A DNA stretch of 64,000 bases from Arbacia lixula. Its lineage: Eukaryota > Echinodermata > Echinoidea > Arbacioida > Arbaciidae. The stretch lies in NCBI GenBank assembly GCA_963669155.1, contig OZ022596.1, positions 15,980,478 to 16,044,477 of the forward strand. The letters are read 5' to 3'. Within the stretch, counting starts at the first letter, position 1. Each line of letters starts with the position of its first letter. Below the pieces are notes generated by a model. That model made no database searches. It was not told the DNA's origin and saw only the letters and a program-made list of their open reading frames with translations. This document shows, one piece after another, positions 34,740 to 46,079 of the stretch. The position numbers and the translations under genes are program-made.

Positions 34740-35255
34740 TTGGGGGCTGTCCAAGCTTCTACGTCAAACCAACTGACAGCACAGAGGAGATTTTTGTTTC
34801 ACCTTTTCCTCTTCCTCCTGTCAAGTGTATTTTCATCATTCCGTGAGCACGTTAACACGTTGTGTGCCGGATACTCTGCTACGTGCTCTACTGTGCGTAT
34901 AATCTGTAAAAGGCACATGAGGCATGCACGGAGTTGAGTAGTATGCATAAAGCCTAATCAGTGTCAATAGCCATTGAACTGCACATGCGCAGTTTACAAG
35001 TGCACTATTTTTAGCAGGCATTTCCGCCATTTGTGATTTTAGGCTCACCTTTGCTTGTGTATGTGCATCAGGACGACACTTGATACTCATCGCACATTGA
35101 GGAGGTGGTCGGTATTTCATGTGATGGGATATATATATATATATAACAGCGAGGCAGACGGGACGCGTAACATTGCGGAATTACTGTACATAGAAACTGG
35201 CCTTGCAGTTTTGAATTTCACCGATTTATTTGAGGTTACCTGGAACTGAAGAAAG
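34740..35255 (+). promoter_or_regulatory. conserved upstream block, Ig receptor A
   Basis: Homologous to the 500 bases before genes B-E: ctgtccaagcttctacgtca, ccaactgacagcac, ttcctcttcctcctgt, the gcacatgcgcag site at 34981-34992, and tttccgccatttgtgatttt. Only this copy has a clean TATA-like run, (ta)n at about 35130-35147, roughly 110 bases before the ATG. The gcacatgcgcag core resembles an NRF1 site and ccgccattt a YY1 site; both are inferences from consensus. Confidence 0.6.
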
Positions 35256-38200
35256 ATGGCGAGCAGCAAATATGATCTTTTCTTGCTTCTACTGATCTTT
35301 AGGGCTGTTAGTAATGGAATGGCGACTGTTAATAAACGGATATTTGTTAACGTTGGTGAAGACTTTACTTTCAACTGTTTTCCTCCCATTGACTCTGATG
35401 TGCTCACTTACCAGTGGAAACGAACATTTCCTCATCAACCTGAGCAGCGTATTTACAGTTTCTTTCCATCAGACCCAAAAGTTGCCCCTTTTGAAGGTTC
35501 TCGGGGTGACCCACAGTGGTCATATACGCACAATACAAATCAAACCCATCATGAATTCTCGCTCACAGTGCACAACCTGACCGTGGCAGATACAGCCAAC
35601 TATACGTGTGCGTATTACCACGGAGGAGCCTGGAACTCTCTCCACGAGTATGAAACCCGTGTCATTGGCTGTTCGTGCACCGTGGATCAGCCACGTACTG
35701 TCGAAGGCGACGACACGAATGTTACTTGTACCCTCGAGAACTTTTCAACTTCTGATACGATCAGGGTGGGATTATCAATGAATGAGGACCAATATGTTCA
35801 TGGCTCTTTGGAAGGTGACACACTAAAATTTCGTACGAACTACACTTTACAACAAGACGTTACGATTCGTTTCAAACCTCTTGCAGGTTATGAAAGGGGG
35901 GTTTCATGTATTGTACCAGATCCCCCAATCCCTGTTTCCATGGATGCCACGGTTACCCCTACTAAACGGACAACACCTGTCGTCCCGACTACATCCACTG
36001 AGGGGGATGGGCAACCCACTATGGTACTGCAGAAGTACCCCCAGGTACCAAATTGGCTCCTATATATTTTATGTTTTATCACAATCATCATTGTATGCAT
36101 GAAGGTCATTTTCCTCCCCCTCCCCCTTTTTTTTAATAAATACGTAGATGATTTTGAGTTTAGTAGAGAGTTGGCATTCACAAAATTCACCTTTGAAATT
36201 TCTGCCTACTCCATTGGGAAATAGTCTTTGTTAAATAATATGTACTTCAATCCCACACAATGTATAATACAGTGTTATAATGACTGTTTATTTCATGAGA
36301 CAATGAGCAAATCAGCATTTGCATATAGATGAAACTCTTTTTTGAATGAAGAAAATAATTTGTTATGTTTATATAACGTGATTTGAAATGGGATGCCAAA
36401 GTAGAGGAGCTCACGAAGAATTGCAATAGAGCAGGGGTGGTATTCTGAAACCGTTTTACCTCCGTTTTAAGTCTGTTATAACTAATCGGTATTCTGAACA
36501 CTGTTTTATCTGTGTTGTAATTATTGTTTTAACTGTGTTTTAACTGTTTTATCTCTCTCCCTTTGCCCGCTGACTTAAAACAGAGATAAAAAGGAATGAT
36601 AAAACAGAGATAAAACGGTGCTCAGAATACCACCTCAGTATAATATATTTAACGATATTTTATTCGTTTAGTTTAGTAGTTTATTCGGGCAAGGATAAGG
36701 TGGTCTGCAGTGGCAAATTCGTGCACAGACACGGAGACACCGCTCAAGAAAGCTCATAGGGCACCTATTATACTAACATTTCAGAGACTTGTCTAAATGG
36801 TTACATGTATATGCTAACATGTAATTAACAGTCATGTGAGATAAAGGGGCGAGAGAACAAGAATGGGAACAAAAATCTCAAAGAGAATGACAAAGTGAGG
36901 GATAGAACAGAAAACGATTGCAAAATAAACATTGCAAAAGCAATATAAAAATTGAACCTTCCCACTCTTGGATTCGAACCGGGGGCGTCGAACTCTTAAA
37001 ACGGCGCCTTACCCATTGAGCCACATATCACGTAGTGCCCAGCAAATCGATATTCAAGCTGAAATTTCACCGTGATTCCGACATCTGATTAAAAAATGGA
37101 TTAGAGGTCCCGAAAGCTAGTAGACTCAGCTACAACATACTAAAATTTCAAAGTAACAGATTTAAACATAAGGTCATTGTGTCATTTCATAAATACACCT
37201 TTCATTGACATAACACTTAAAGACGTCTGATTTTGACATTAATGTCTATAATGAAATTTACACCATGAAGATGGGATCAAATGAAAGAATTAAGGCTAGT
37301 TTTTATGTAATAATATTTTTGTTTCTATTAAGTAGAATTGACTTGTTATTCTGTGTTATCAACATTGTTTAATTGTGACCATTAAATATGTTTAAACTGT
37401 ACACACATACTATGTCAATGACGGTATTTCAGCCACAGCTGCAAATGGTGAAATAAATAAACCTTTTTGGATCTTGAATTGAATCTAAAGGTTCCCATGA
37501 CTACCACTTCTAAACGGACAACATCTGTCATCCTAACTACATCTACTGAGGGTGGTGAGCAGCCCACTAACCGACCAACCACGAGTCCTCCCATCGTACG
37601 TGATGGTATTCCGATTAAATCAAGCATTGCAGTGCCTACGGCTTCAATTTTCGATGCACCAAATCCGAAGGCAAGTGACAAACCCGTTAAATTATTTGGA
37701 CAAAATATGATTATTATTATCATCTGTGCGGTAGGATCGTTCTTGATACTTTTGTTGATCGCTGTGATTGTCTTTATAAAATCACGATCACGACGACAGC
37801 AGGATCATAAAGCAACAGGATTCACACCAGATGAAAGTGAAGCAAGAGCGGAAGCTGTCGCCATTGAAGAATCTGAATTCAATTGTTATGCCGGTGTCCA
37901 GGACACCCTGAACCTTGCAGGATCAGATGGAGCGGGAGGTGTTAACCCTCTGAGAGACAAACCATACAAAGGCCATTCACTTTGTACGTACGTGTGTGCC
38001 GATGGTGATGACAGGGTTAAGAACTCAGAAGGAGGAGCCGAAGGACACCAAGATCTCGATGACAGCCGCGTCACCTCTGATCACATGACCGACAACGACT
38101 TGTATGATTGGAACAGCGACTTCAACGCCAGGCCTACGACGTTGGGATCACCGTCTGAAGCGTGTGGACCATTGTACGCCATGCCGGATAAAAGAAGCAA

Positions 38201-38369
38201 GCCTGACAACACATCCAATCGGGATGTTTGCAATGCTGAAGAAATGAAGCAAACGAATGTGAGCACCCTCTACGCTCAAGTTGACCGCTCTTCAAAGGTA
38301 ACCAAGAATATAGCAGTTGACGTGAGTGCGTTGTATGCTGTAGTTGATAAAAGGGACAAGAATAACTGA
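35256..38369 (+). CDS. Ig-domain transmembrane receptor A (split by an apparent intron)
   Basis: Type I surface receptor. The first part (35256-36044, 263 residues) holds a signal peptide (1-22), a V-like Ig domain (TFNCF ... YQWKR ... ADTANYTC) and a second Ig-like domain (NVTC ... GVSC), then the start of the stalk. The second part (37491-38369) holds a stalk beginning VPMTTTSKRTTSV, the TM helix (MIIIIICAVGSFLILLLIAVIVFI), KSRSRR and a tail with NCYAGV, DLYDW, LYAMP, TLYAQV and ALYAVV. Joining CAG|gtacca at 36044 to aaag|gttccc at 37491 is in phase 0 and would give 555 residues with a partly doubled stalk. The 1.45-kb gap is absent from B, C and D and holds a MITE and a tRNA-like SINE head. 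If it is not spliced, the first ORF alone ends at 36224 with a hydrophobic stretch but no signalling tail. Confidence 0.7.
36437..36634. mobile_element. MITE inside the intron-like gap of receptor A
   Basis: Left ggtggtattctgaaaccgtt and right aacggtgctcagaataccac are inverted repeats. The inside repeats ctgttttaactgtgtttta and its complement. Confidence 0.85.
36955..37035 (-). mobile_element. tRNA-derived SINE head inside the receptor A gap
   Basis: On the minus strand tgtggctcaatgggtaaggc looks like an A box and ccggttcgaatccaag a B box, at tRNA-like spacing. The T-stem and acceptor do not pair properly, so I do not call a working tRNA. The SINE body probably runs on toward 36660. Confidence 0.6.
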
Positions 38370-39343
38370 CCGCAACAACCGCTTAGAGATGCTTGCTACG
38401 TTCCATCTATCCAGAACATTGTAACGACAGATTGGCCTTGATTTGAAAACAGTGATGTAGGCTTGTGTACATGATTGTAAAATCTAGTTGTACATAATTT
38501 TGTTTTAAAAGATGTACCATTCTTAATTCTGGATTGCCATTTAGTACGGACGTAGTGTCTTCATATCCAATATTAGACAGGTGTCTGGTTCTAAACAGTA
38601 TCACCGAATTGAGAGAGTCACTTGTCCATCATTATCTAACAGGCTAATGTCGGGCACTTCCTATGACAGTCCCCGCTGTGAGCACCGCCGATTGCTCTAC
38701 TAACATCGTTTTACACGCGTGTGTACTTGGCTGTTCAAACTAGATGCAGCAACCATGACAAGAAAGCTGTAAAGAATTTCGTTGAAGCACGGCCACGTTT
38801 TTCTAGTCATGCACATAAATGTGGGATGATTTGTTATAGTCTTGTAGTTAATAGCTTTTGCTGATTCGGATTTTTTTGAATGCTGAAAAGAAGAAAAATA
38901 ATCAAAGCCCTGTCGTACCTAAATTTAAAATACCACAGTGACTGGCTCTCAGAAAGTTGGATACTTGACAATGTAAGCACAAAACACAGGATAGACAGAG
39001 TTGACTGATGATATTTTTTGGTAAAATGCCAATATAATGATCATGACTTTTATCAGGGTAGATGGTTCACCTTTTATGTTGCCCATTTACGTGATGCGCA
39101 GTGAAATATTTCCTCTGAAAAATGTTATAGTTTAAAGAAAAAAATGAACTTGTGAAATTGGTACTTTTTGTAGTAATACAGGCGGTTGCCCGACATGGTA
39201 ACAGGAAAACTATATATCTTTGCTTCTCCTGTATTATTCACTTCTCGTTTGGCTTTTTTTTTGCAAAGTGGGGTCCATCCATACTGCAAACTTGTTAAGA
39301 AAAATAAATCATATGATTATGTTTTTTTTAACAATATTGTTGT
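38370..39343 (+). other. 3' flank of receptor A (shared with B-E)
   Basis: Homologous to the DNA after the stop codons of B, C and D: cagaacattgtaacgacaga, ctagatgcagcaaccatgac, ggtaaaatgccaatataatg and others in the same order. The AATAAA found near 44161 in B is changed here. Confidence 0.7.
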
Positions 39344-39528
39344 ATAAAGTATTATGTATTTGGTTGATATTGCATATGATGCTATAATTGGTTTATCAAG
39401 AGTATGATCATATCTATATCGTATACTGCAGATTTTATAAAGTATTATGTATTTGGTTGATATTGCATATGATGCTATAATTGGTTTATCAAGAGTATGA
39501 TCATATCTATATCGTATACTGCAGATTT
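39344..39528. repeat. 93-bp tandem duplication, two copies with no difference seen
   Basis: The unit ataaagtattatg ... gtatactgcagattt is repeated with no difference that I can see (39344-39436 and 39437-39528). Units B and C have only one counterpart, so it arose after the units split, and recently. Confidence 0.95.
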
Positions 39529-39749
39529 GTTATAGCCACAGAGACATGTTTGCATTATAAAGTATAACACCATTGCTTCACTGCGTTTTGCTGCAGGTTA
39601 GATCAATCGCAGAACGGCCGTCATCATTTCGGCACGAACATGAAATATCTGTTGAAAATATGCTTGTAATCACTACGTATAAAGCAACCTAAAGATATTA
39701 GTGGTAAAAGGTAGCAATTTGAGTACACAGTTATCTCTGGACCCCTATC

Positions 39750-40430
39750 TTTCTTTCCTCTATCGCTCCTTGTTTCCTTAACATTTTGTTTTCTCTCTCC
39801 CTTTCTGCTATTTACTTTATCTCAATTTTGTACCCATCTCACTCTCTTTTCTGTCATCTTTCCCGTTATTTTGTACACCTGCTTTTATCCTTATTTCCCA
39901 TTCTCTCTCCGTCCTCTTTTCCTTCCTTCTATCCTTCTATGTATTCTTCACCATTCTCTGCTTTCTTTTCGTCGTAACATATTTGTAAAAGCAGAGCTGA
40001 GTCCCGGGGGTCCAGCAATCCCATTTAACTCAATGTTGTATTTAATAGTGTGTTATATTATGTACTTTACACAGAAAATTAATAAGAACAAATAACCTCA
40101 ATGAATTCCTCTGCGCAAACCTTATATACATTATAATAATAGTATATATTGTAGGTATATTGCTGCTATATACAAGTTGAAAGTCAAATAAACGTTTATA
40201 AACAAAAAAGAAAGTGAGAGAGAGGAGAAAAGGAATATAGAGGAAAAAATGAGAGAGATAGACAGTGAAAGAAAGAAAAAAGATATCAAGACGAAAGAGA
40301 TTCAGAAAGAGAGAGAGAGAGAGAGAGTGAGTGAGTGTGTGTGTGTGGGGGGGGGGGGGGGCGGCGACTAGAGACATAGAATACCCACATGAAGAGAGAG
40401 AGAGAGGGAGAAACACGTGAATATATATAA
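39750..40430. repeat. unit A border: polypyrimidine tract then polypurine tract
   Basis: A (TC)-rich tract at 39750-39965 is followed by about 230 bases with aaataaacgtttata, then a (GA)-rich tract at 40200-40430 with (GT)n and a G-run. The same pair closes units B, C and D. Confidence 0.85.
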
Positions 40431-40762
40431 GACGACGAGAGGGTAATATTTTATGCATGACTAACCAAAGAAAGAGAAAACGGGAGAGACAATGGTAGAG
40501 GAGAAGGAATGTGTGTAGAGGATGTAGCTCATCTAAAAACATCTTTGATATTCGAAACTCTCAACAATTGATTGTTTTTATTGCCAATTTCCGGGTTACT
40601 GACATATGATTGTGCTGCTGACGCATTATATTGTACAATGATACAGACAAATGGAACATTCTCAACCCTCCTTAACGTTCACAAGCTTCTCCCCGAAGAT
40701 ATTACGCTATAAATTGAAAACAAACAGATACTTTTTAAAAGTCTACTTCCTATATTACCGCT

Positions 40763-41095
40763 TTAAAGGAAGCCCGTCCCTTTTGCAGATTCTGAAAGTT
40801 CCCTGACTTTGCCATCATTTCAGAGAAAGTTGCTATATAACCTTTCCCTGGAATTGACAAAACGTAATATTCGGTTTTGAGGGAATGATCTTCGTTAATT
40901 GATCAAGCTTTCTTGTTTCGAACCACGAAAATAGTCAAATATCATTGAAAACTAGTTACATTTTCATTAATATTACGGGAATTAGTACCTCTGACCTTAA
41001 AATTTCACAGTTGGTATCCTAAAGATACGTAATAAATATGTGCAAAATTTCATGAAGTTTGCAGATGTTTTTTTAAAGAGACGGACCATCTTTAA
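40763..41095. mobile_element. TTAA-flanked MITE (CCGTCCCTTTT ends), copy 2
   Basis: Left TTAAAGGAAGCCCGTCCCTT mirrors right AAAGAGACGGACCATCTTTAA. Related to 27611-28130, sharing cccgtcccttttgcag. Confidence 0.8.
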
Positions 41096-42019
41096 GCAAC
41101 CAACTGTCATAATCATGTAAAAGGACAATTTCTCTACCTTCCCAGAGCTGGGCCCATTACACATATAACCATTATTGATTTTAAGATGATTGCTCGAACA
41201 GAAATGAAACCCGTTGTCGTGGCAGAAAGAAAAAAACTGAGTTGCTTCTTTGCTTTCACAAGTAATGTTAGAGAGATCTTTGGGCATTGAGATAATTTGA
41301 TTCGTGGTTGGCCCATTATAAATTAGCGATGAGGAATATAAAGCTATTCCGCCTTTAGCTCACGACACTAGTAAAATCTATCTGCACTTGGTGCCTTAGT
41401 TTGTCACTATTTTCTTCCGGGCTACGGCCCTCAGAATCTAGTACAAGCGAAATCACCTCATGTGGATAGAATTTACTGACTTCTCTCGTGGCCGTATGTA
41501 CTTGTTTAATATCTAGTGGGCAGCCTGTTGCCATACAATCCTCTTTCGCCCCTCATATCATGTTTCATATTACGAAATGTGCATTTACGTTTTAATATTC
41601 ATGATAGTCTTTACTGAGCTTTTCTCCACTCATATACTGAGCAACGCGACTCCCGCTGAATCTGCGGTTCGGACAATAGATAACAGGCTAAGAATAATCT
41701 TCATATTCCTTCTAGGGCACAGTAAAGCCCACAGTCCTTTGGTAATTACATTCTTATGACAAATGTTGACATTCTCACTGGGCTGAAAAAGTAACCGTGA
41801 GCAACGGGTTAGTGCACACAAATTGTTTAGCTTTATTCATTCTTTGACTGTATTTGAATCTACCAACTTTCTTCTCTACTTTATCATACGTAACTAGGCT
41901 TATTACGCATATAACCATTTATAATTTGAGGTAGTTCCTGAAACAGAAATGAGATAGTAGTAGAATGGCATTTTATTTTTTTGCGGCTACTGTAGTCCTC
42001 ACCGCTACTTCACTTCCTG
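41096..42019. other. spacer between receptor units A and B
   Basis: From about 41640 it matches the spacers before C and D (cgactcccgctgaatctgcg, ggacaatagat, gttgacattctcac, cttattacgcatataaccat). No gene seen. Confidence 0.6.
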
Positions 42020-42506
42020 TGCTAGTCGTTTGGTCGCTGTCCAAGTCTCTACGTCAAACCAACTGACAGCACCGAGAAGCTTATTTTCCTTTTCCTCTTC
42101 CTCCTGTGAAGTGTATTTTCGTCTTTCCTTAAGCATATTAAGCCTTTGTGTGCCAGATAAATTACTTCTCTATGTGATTTGTGTATAACTTGCGAAAAGA
42201 ACGCGTGTGGCATACACGGAGCTGGTATGTATAACCCGAACCTCACCGATTTCGATTGCCAGTCAACTGCACATGCGCAGTTGACAACTGCACTTGCCAT
42301 GTTAAATACTTTGCTTCAATATTACAAGCATTTCCGCCATTTGTGATTTGAGAACCACATTTGTACGTGTATCTGCATGAGGGTGATATCAGATACGCAT
42401 TACACTTTTAGAAGACGACCGGCATTTGATGTGATTTGATAAATCTTTAAGCGAGACAGACAGGTACAATTTCACCGATTAATTTGAAGTTACCTGGATT
42501 TGAAGA
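42020..42506 (+). promoter_or_regulatory. conserved upstream block, Ig receptor B
   Basis: Carries cgtcaaaccaactgacagca, ttcctcttcctcctgt, aactgcacatgcgcagttga (palindromic core at 42269-42280), tttccgccatttgtgatttg and ggcatttgatgtgatttgat. The 5' leader caccgattaatttgaagtta lies just before the ATG. Confidence 0.65.
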
Positions 42507-44048
42507 ATGATGGCGAGCTGCAAACATCTTTCCTTGCTGCTACTGATCTGTGTGGCTGTTACTAGCGGGGTGGCGACTGTTTATCAAAAGATAATTGTTA
42601 ACGTTGGTGAAGACTTTTCTTTCGACTGTTTTCCACCCATTGATAATGATTCACTCACTTACAATTGGGTACGTAAATTGCCTCATGAAAATGAGCGGCC
42701 TATTTCAGCTTTCGTCACGTCATTCCTAGAAGTACACCAACTCCCAACATTTCATGGCAGTACACGACTGACATCTCAATACGTCAACGTGAATGAAACT
42801 AATTATAACTTTTTGCTTACTGTGCTGAACATGAGCGTTACAGATTCAGGGAACTATTCTTGCGGGTTGTTCACCGCGGAAGGATTGGGTTTTCTTCAAA
42901 GTTATGACACCCTCGTCATTGGATGCTCGTGCACCACGTATCATGGTCTCGGAAGCGGCGGAAATAATATTACCTGTACCCTCGAGAACTATACAAATTC
43001 TGATGTGAAGAATGTCGTAATTTCAATCAATGGAAACCAACAAGAAGTCTTTATCCAAGGTAACGCATTGACATTTCGTACGGATTTTACTTTACAACAA
43101 AACGTTACGTTTCGTTTCAACTCTCCAACAAATTTTGAAAGGGGGGTTACATGTATTGTGCCAGCTCCACCAACCACTGTATCCACGGTTGCCATGGTAA
43201 CCGTTTCTAAACGGACAACACCTGTCGTCTCGACGACATCTACTGAGGGGGGTGTGCAGCCCAGTAACCAACCAACCACGAGCCCTCCCACCATTCGTGA
43301 TGGCATTCCGATCAAATCGAGCATTGCGGTCCCTACTTCTTCAATTTTAGATGAACCTTTTCCGAAGGCAAGTGACAAACCCATTAAATTATTTGGACAA
43401 AATGTGATTATTATTGTCATTTGTGCGGTAGGGTCATGCTTGATACTTTTATTGATCGTTGTGATCGTCTTGATGAAATCACGATCACGACGACAACATG
43501 ATCACAAAGCAGGAGGGTCCACACCTGGTGAAACTGAAGCAAGAGCGAAAACTGTTGCCGTTGAAGAATCTGAATTCAATTGTAATGCCGGTGTCCAGGA
43601 CACCCTGAACCTTGCAGGATCTGATGGAGTGGGAGGCGTTAACCCTCTGAGAGACAAACCATGCAAAGGCCATTCACTTTGTACGTACGTGTGTGCCGAT
43701 GGTGATGATGGGGTTAAGAACCCAGAGGGAGGAGCGGAAGGACACCGCTTCGCCTCTGATGACATGACCGACAACGACCTGTATGATTGGAACAGCGACT
43801 TCAACGCCAGGCCTACGACGTTGGGATCACCGTCTAAAGCGTGTGAACCATTGTACGCCATTCCGGGTAAAAGAAGCAAGTCTGACAACACATCTACTTG
43901 GGATGTTTGCAATGCTAAAGAGGTGAAGCAAACGGATGTGAGCGCCCTCTACGCTCAAGTTGACCGCTCTTCAAAGGTAACCAAGAATACACCAGTTGAC
44001 GTGAGCGCGTTGTATGCTGTAGTTGATAAAAGGGACAAGAATAACTGA
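42507..44048 (+). CDS. Ig-domain transmembrane receptor B, intronless, 513 residues
   Basis: Single-exon type I membrane protein. Signal peptide 1-22 (SLLLLICVAVTSG). V-like Ig domain about 24-138 with C41, W54 and C119 in TDSGNYSC, the classical DxGxYxC pattern. Second Ig-like domain about 140-221 with C157 and C216. Ser/Thr/Pro stalk 222-298. Uncharged TM helix 300-323 followed by KSRSRR. Tail of 190 residues with Y426 (YDWN), Y450 (YAIP), Y482 (ALYAQV) and Y503 (ALYAVV). The last two fit a relaxed ITIM/ITSM shape (x-L-Y-A-x-V, 21 residues apart), and YAIP is a YxxP SH2-docking type. Several N-x-S/T sites in the ectodomain. ATG 42507 is followed by ATG 42510 in better context. Likely immune or recognition receptor by architecture; ligand unknown. 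Confidence 0.92.
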   Translation: MMASCKHLSLLLLICVAVTSGVATVYQKIIVNVGEDFSFDCFPPIDNDSLTYNWVRKLPHENERPISAFVTSFLEVHQLPTFHGSTRLTSQYVNVNETNYNFLLTVLNMSVTDSGNYSCGLFTAEGLGFLQSYDTLVIGCSCTTYHGLGSGGNNITCTLENYTNSDVKNVVISINGNQQEVFIQGNALTFRTDFTLQQNVTFRFNSPTNFERGVTCIVPAPPTTVSTVAMVTVSKRTTPVVSTTSTEGGVQPSNQPTTSPPTIRDGIPIKSSIAVPTSSILDEPFPKASDKPIKLFGQNVIIIVICAVGSCLILLLIVVIVLMKSRSRRQHDHKAGGSTPGETEARAKTVAVEESEFNCNAGVQDTLNLAGSDGVGGVNPLRDKPCKGHSLCTYVCADGDDGVKNPEGGAEGHRFASDDMTDNDLYDWNSDFNARPTTLGSPSKACEPLYAIPGKRSKSDNTSTWDVCNAKEVKQTDVSALYAQVDRSSKVTKNTPVDVSALYAVVDKRDKNN

Positions 44049-46079
44049 CCCCAATAACCGCTTAGAGATGTTTGCTATGTTCCATCAATCCAGAACATTG
44101 TAACGACAGATTGGCCTTGATTTGAAAAAAAGTGATGTAGGCTTGTGTACATGGTTGTAAAATAAAGTTGTATATAATTTTCTTTTAACTAATATACTTT
44201 TCGGAATTCTAGATTGTCAATGAATATCAAAGTAGTACCTTCATATCCAATGTTAGGCAGGTTTCTGGTTGTAAACAGTATCACCAAACTGAGAGAGTCA
44301 CTTTTCCATCATTATCTCACAGGTTTATGTCGGCCATCGTTTTACACGCGTGTGTACTTGGCTTTTCAAACTAGATGCAGCAACCATGACAAGAAAAGTG
44401 TAAAGAATTTCGTTAAAGCACGACCACGTTTTTTCTAATCACGTACATAAATGTGGGATGATTTGTTATAGTCTTCCAGTTAACAGCTTTTGATGATTCG
44501 GATTTTTTTGCATGCTGAATAGAAGAAAAAATAATCAAAGCCCTGTCGTACCTAAATTTAAAATACCACAGTGACTGGCTCTCAGAAAGTTGGATAGTTG
44601 ACAATGTAAGCACAGAACACAGGATGGATAGAGTTGACTGATGAATTTGTTTGGTAAAATGCCAATATAATGGTTATGACTTTCATAAGGGTAGATGGTT
44701 CACCCTTTATGTGCCCATTTACGTGATGCGCAGTGAAATATTTCCTCTGAAAAAATGTTATAGTTTAAAGAAAAAAATGTACTTGTGGAAGTGGGAGCTT
44801 TTTTTATTTCCATCCTCAGTAATAGCTGTGAGGCGCAAGAAATGTATAGCGATCCGGGAAACGTTCTCTCTTGTACATCTGGTGATATGCCCAATTGTTT
44901 TATGTGAAGTAGGTCATATCAATACAATCATGTTGTTTATCTTGGAATAGCGTGTGCTATAAGATCTTCAGCCTGCGAGAAACTTTTTCCACATTTCATG
45001 CTTAAGTCCACAATTCTATGCAAATATTTAAGAATCACATTACAGTTCATGTCTTTATGGTGTTAATTAACTGCATTGTTTTATTGAAACATGTTAAAGC
45101 AACCACCTGTACATAAAACCGTTTCTTCTTGACATTATTTTTATAGCAACTTGTATATAAAGTAATCTGTACATAAACCCTTGCTTTGAAGACGCCAATT
45201 TCTTGTCCATTTAACCATGTTCATACACAGATTTCATTACATGCACGTATGTGATATATCTTGCATTATAAAGTGATATATTAATGTACGATTGTAAAGC
45301 AACTTAAGCAACTTTTAACTTTATGTATCAAGAGCTCTGCATTTTCAAACATCCCTAAACCTTCTCAACTTAGACCATGAGGCACTTATCCATACGTTCT
45401 ATAAACGTATTAAGGTTAACGGAAAAGGATGTTGGCATGTTCAACTTTCGTTCAAAAGTGAATGCAGTACAGAGTATGACCGCCTGTCGCCTATTTCCTT
45501 ATATCGTATTTGTTTGTTCTGGAGTGGACACCATGGAAACAATGTCTATTTAGCGCCCTGACACACCGTGGTATACGAGCTGTACAGATGATACATATGT
45601 TACAGGCGGTTGCAGGACATGGCAACAGAAAAAGTGTATAACATTTTTTTTCTGCATTTCTTTACTTCTCGTTTGGCTTTTTCAAGCGAGTGTTGGTTCC
45701 ACAAATGCTGGAAATTTGTTTAGAAAACTCATGTGATCATAAATTGTTTAGTCATATTGTATAAAGTATCTACTTTGTATCTGATTAATATCGTGGAAAA
45801 CGTTATAATTGTTTTATCAAGAGGTAAATCATGATTCTAATCAATTATTACAGATTCCTTGTTGGTTAAATGCAAATAGACAGTTTTTGCAATATAAAAT
45901 ATAATGCCATCGCTTCTCTGATGTTGGCTTTAGGTAAGATAAATCACAGAACAGCGGTCGTCGTTTCGTCACGAACATGAAATATTTGATAAAAACATGT
46001 TTGTAATTACTACGAATAAACCCACGTAAAGACATTAGTGGTAAACAGTAGCAGTTTGAGTACGCAATTATCACTGGAC
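44049..46079 (+). other. 3' flank of receptor B
   Basis: AATAAA at 44161-44166, about 115 bases past the stop, is a candidate poly-A signal. The rest matches the 3' flanks of the other units in order. ORFs here (for example 44651-44950) are not conserved in frame and I reject them. Confidence 0.65.

Noticed and set aside
36955-37035. Possible tRNA gene on the minus strand
   Set aside because: A- and B-box-like stretches are present, but the T-stem and acceptor do not pair, so it fits a SINE head better.
40042-40542. 166-residue minus-strand ORF in the unit A border
   Set aside because: Mostly Leu/Ser/Phe from the (GA)n and (GT)n tracts; not conserved in the other units.
44651-44950. 99-residue ORF after receptor B
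   Set aside because: The equivalent DNA in A, C and D does not keep the frame, so it is part of the non-coding 3' flank.
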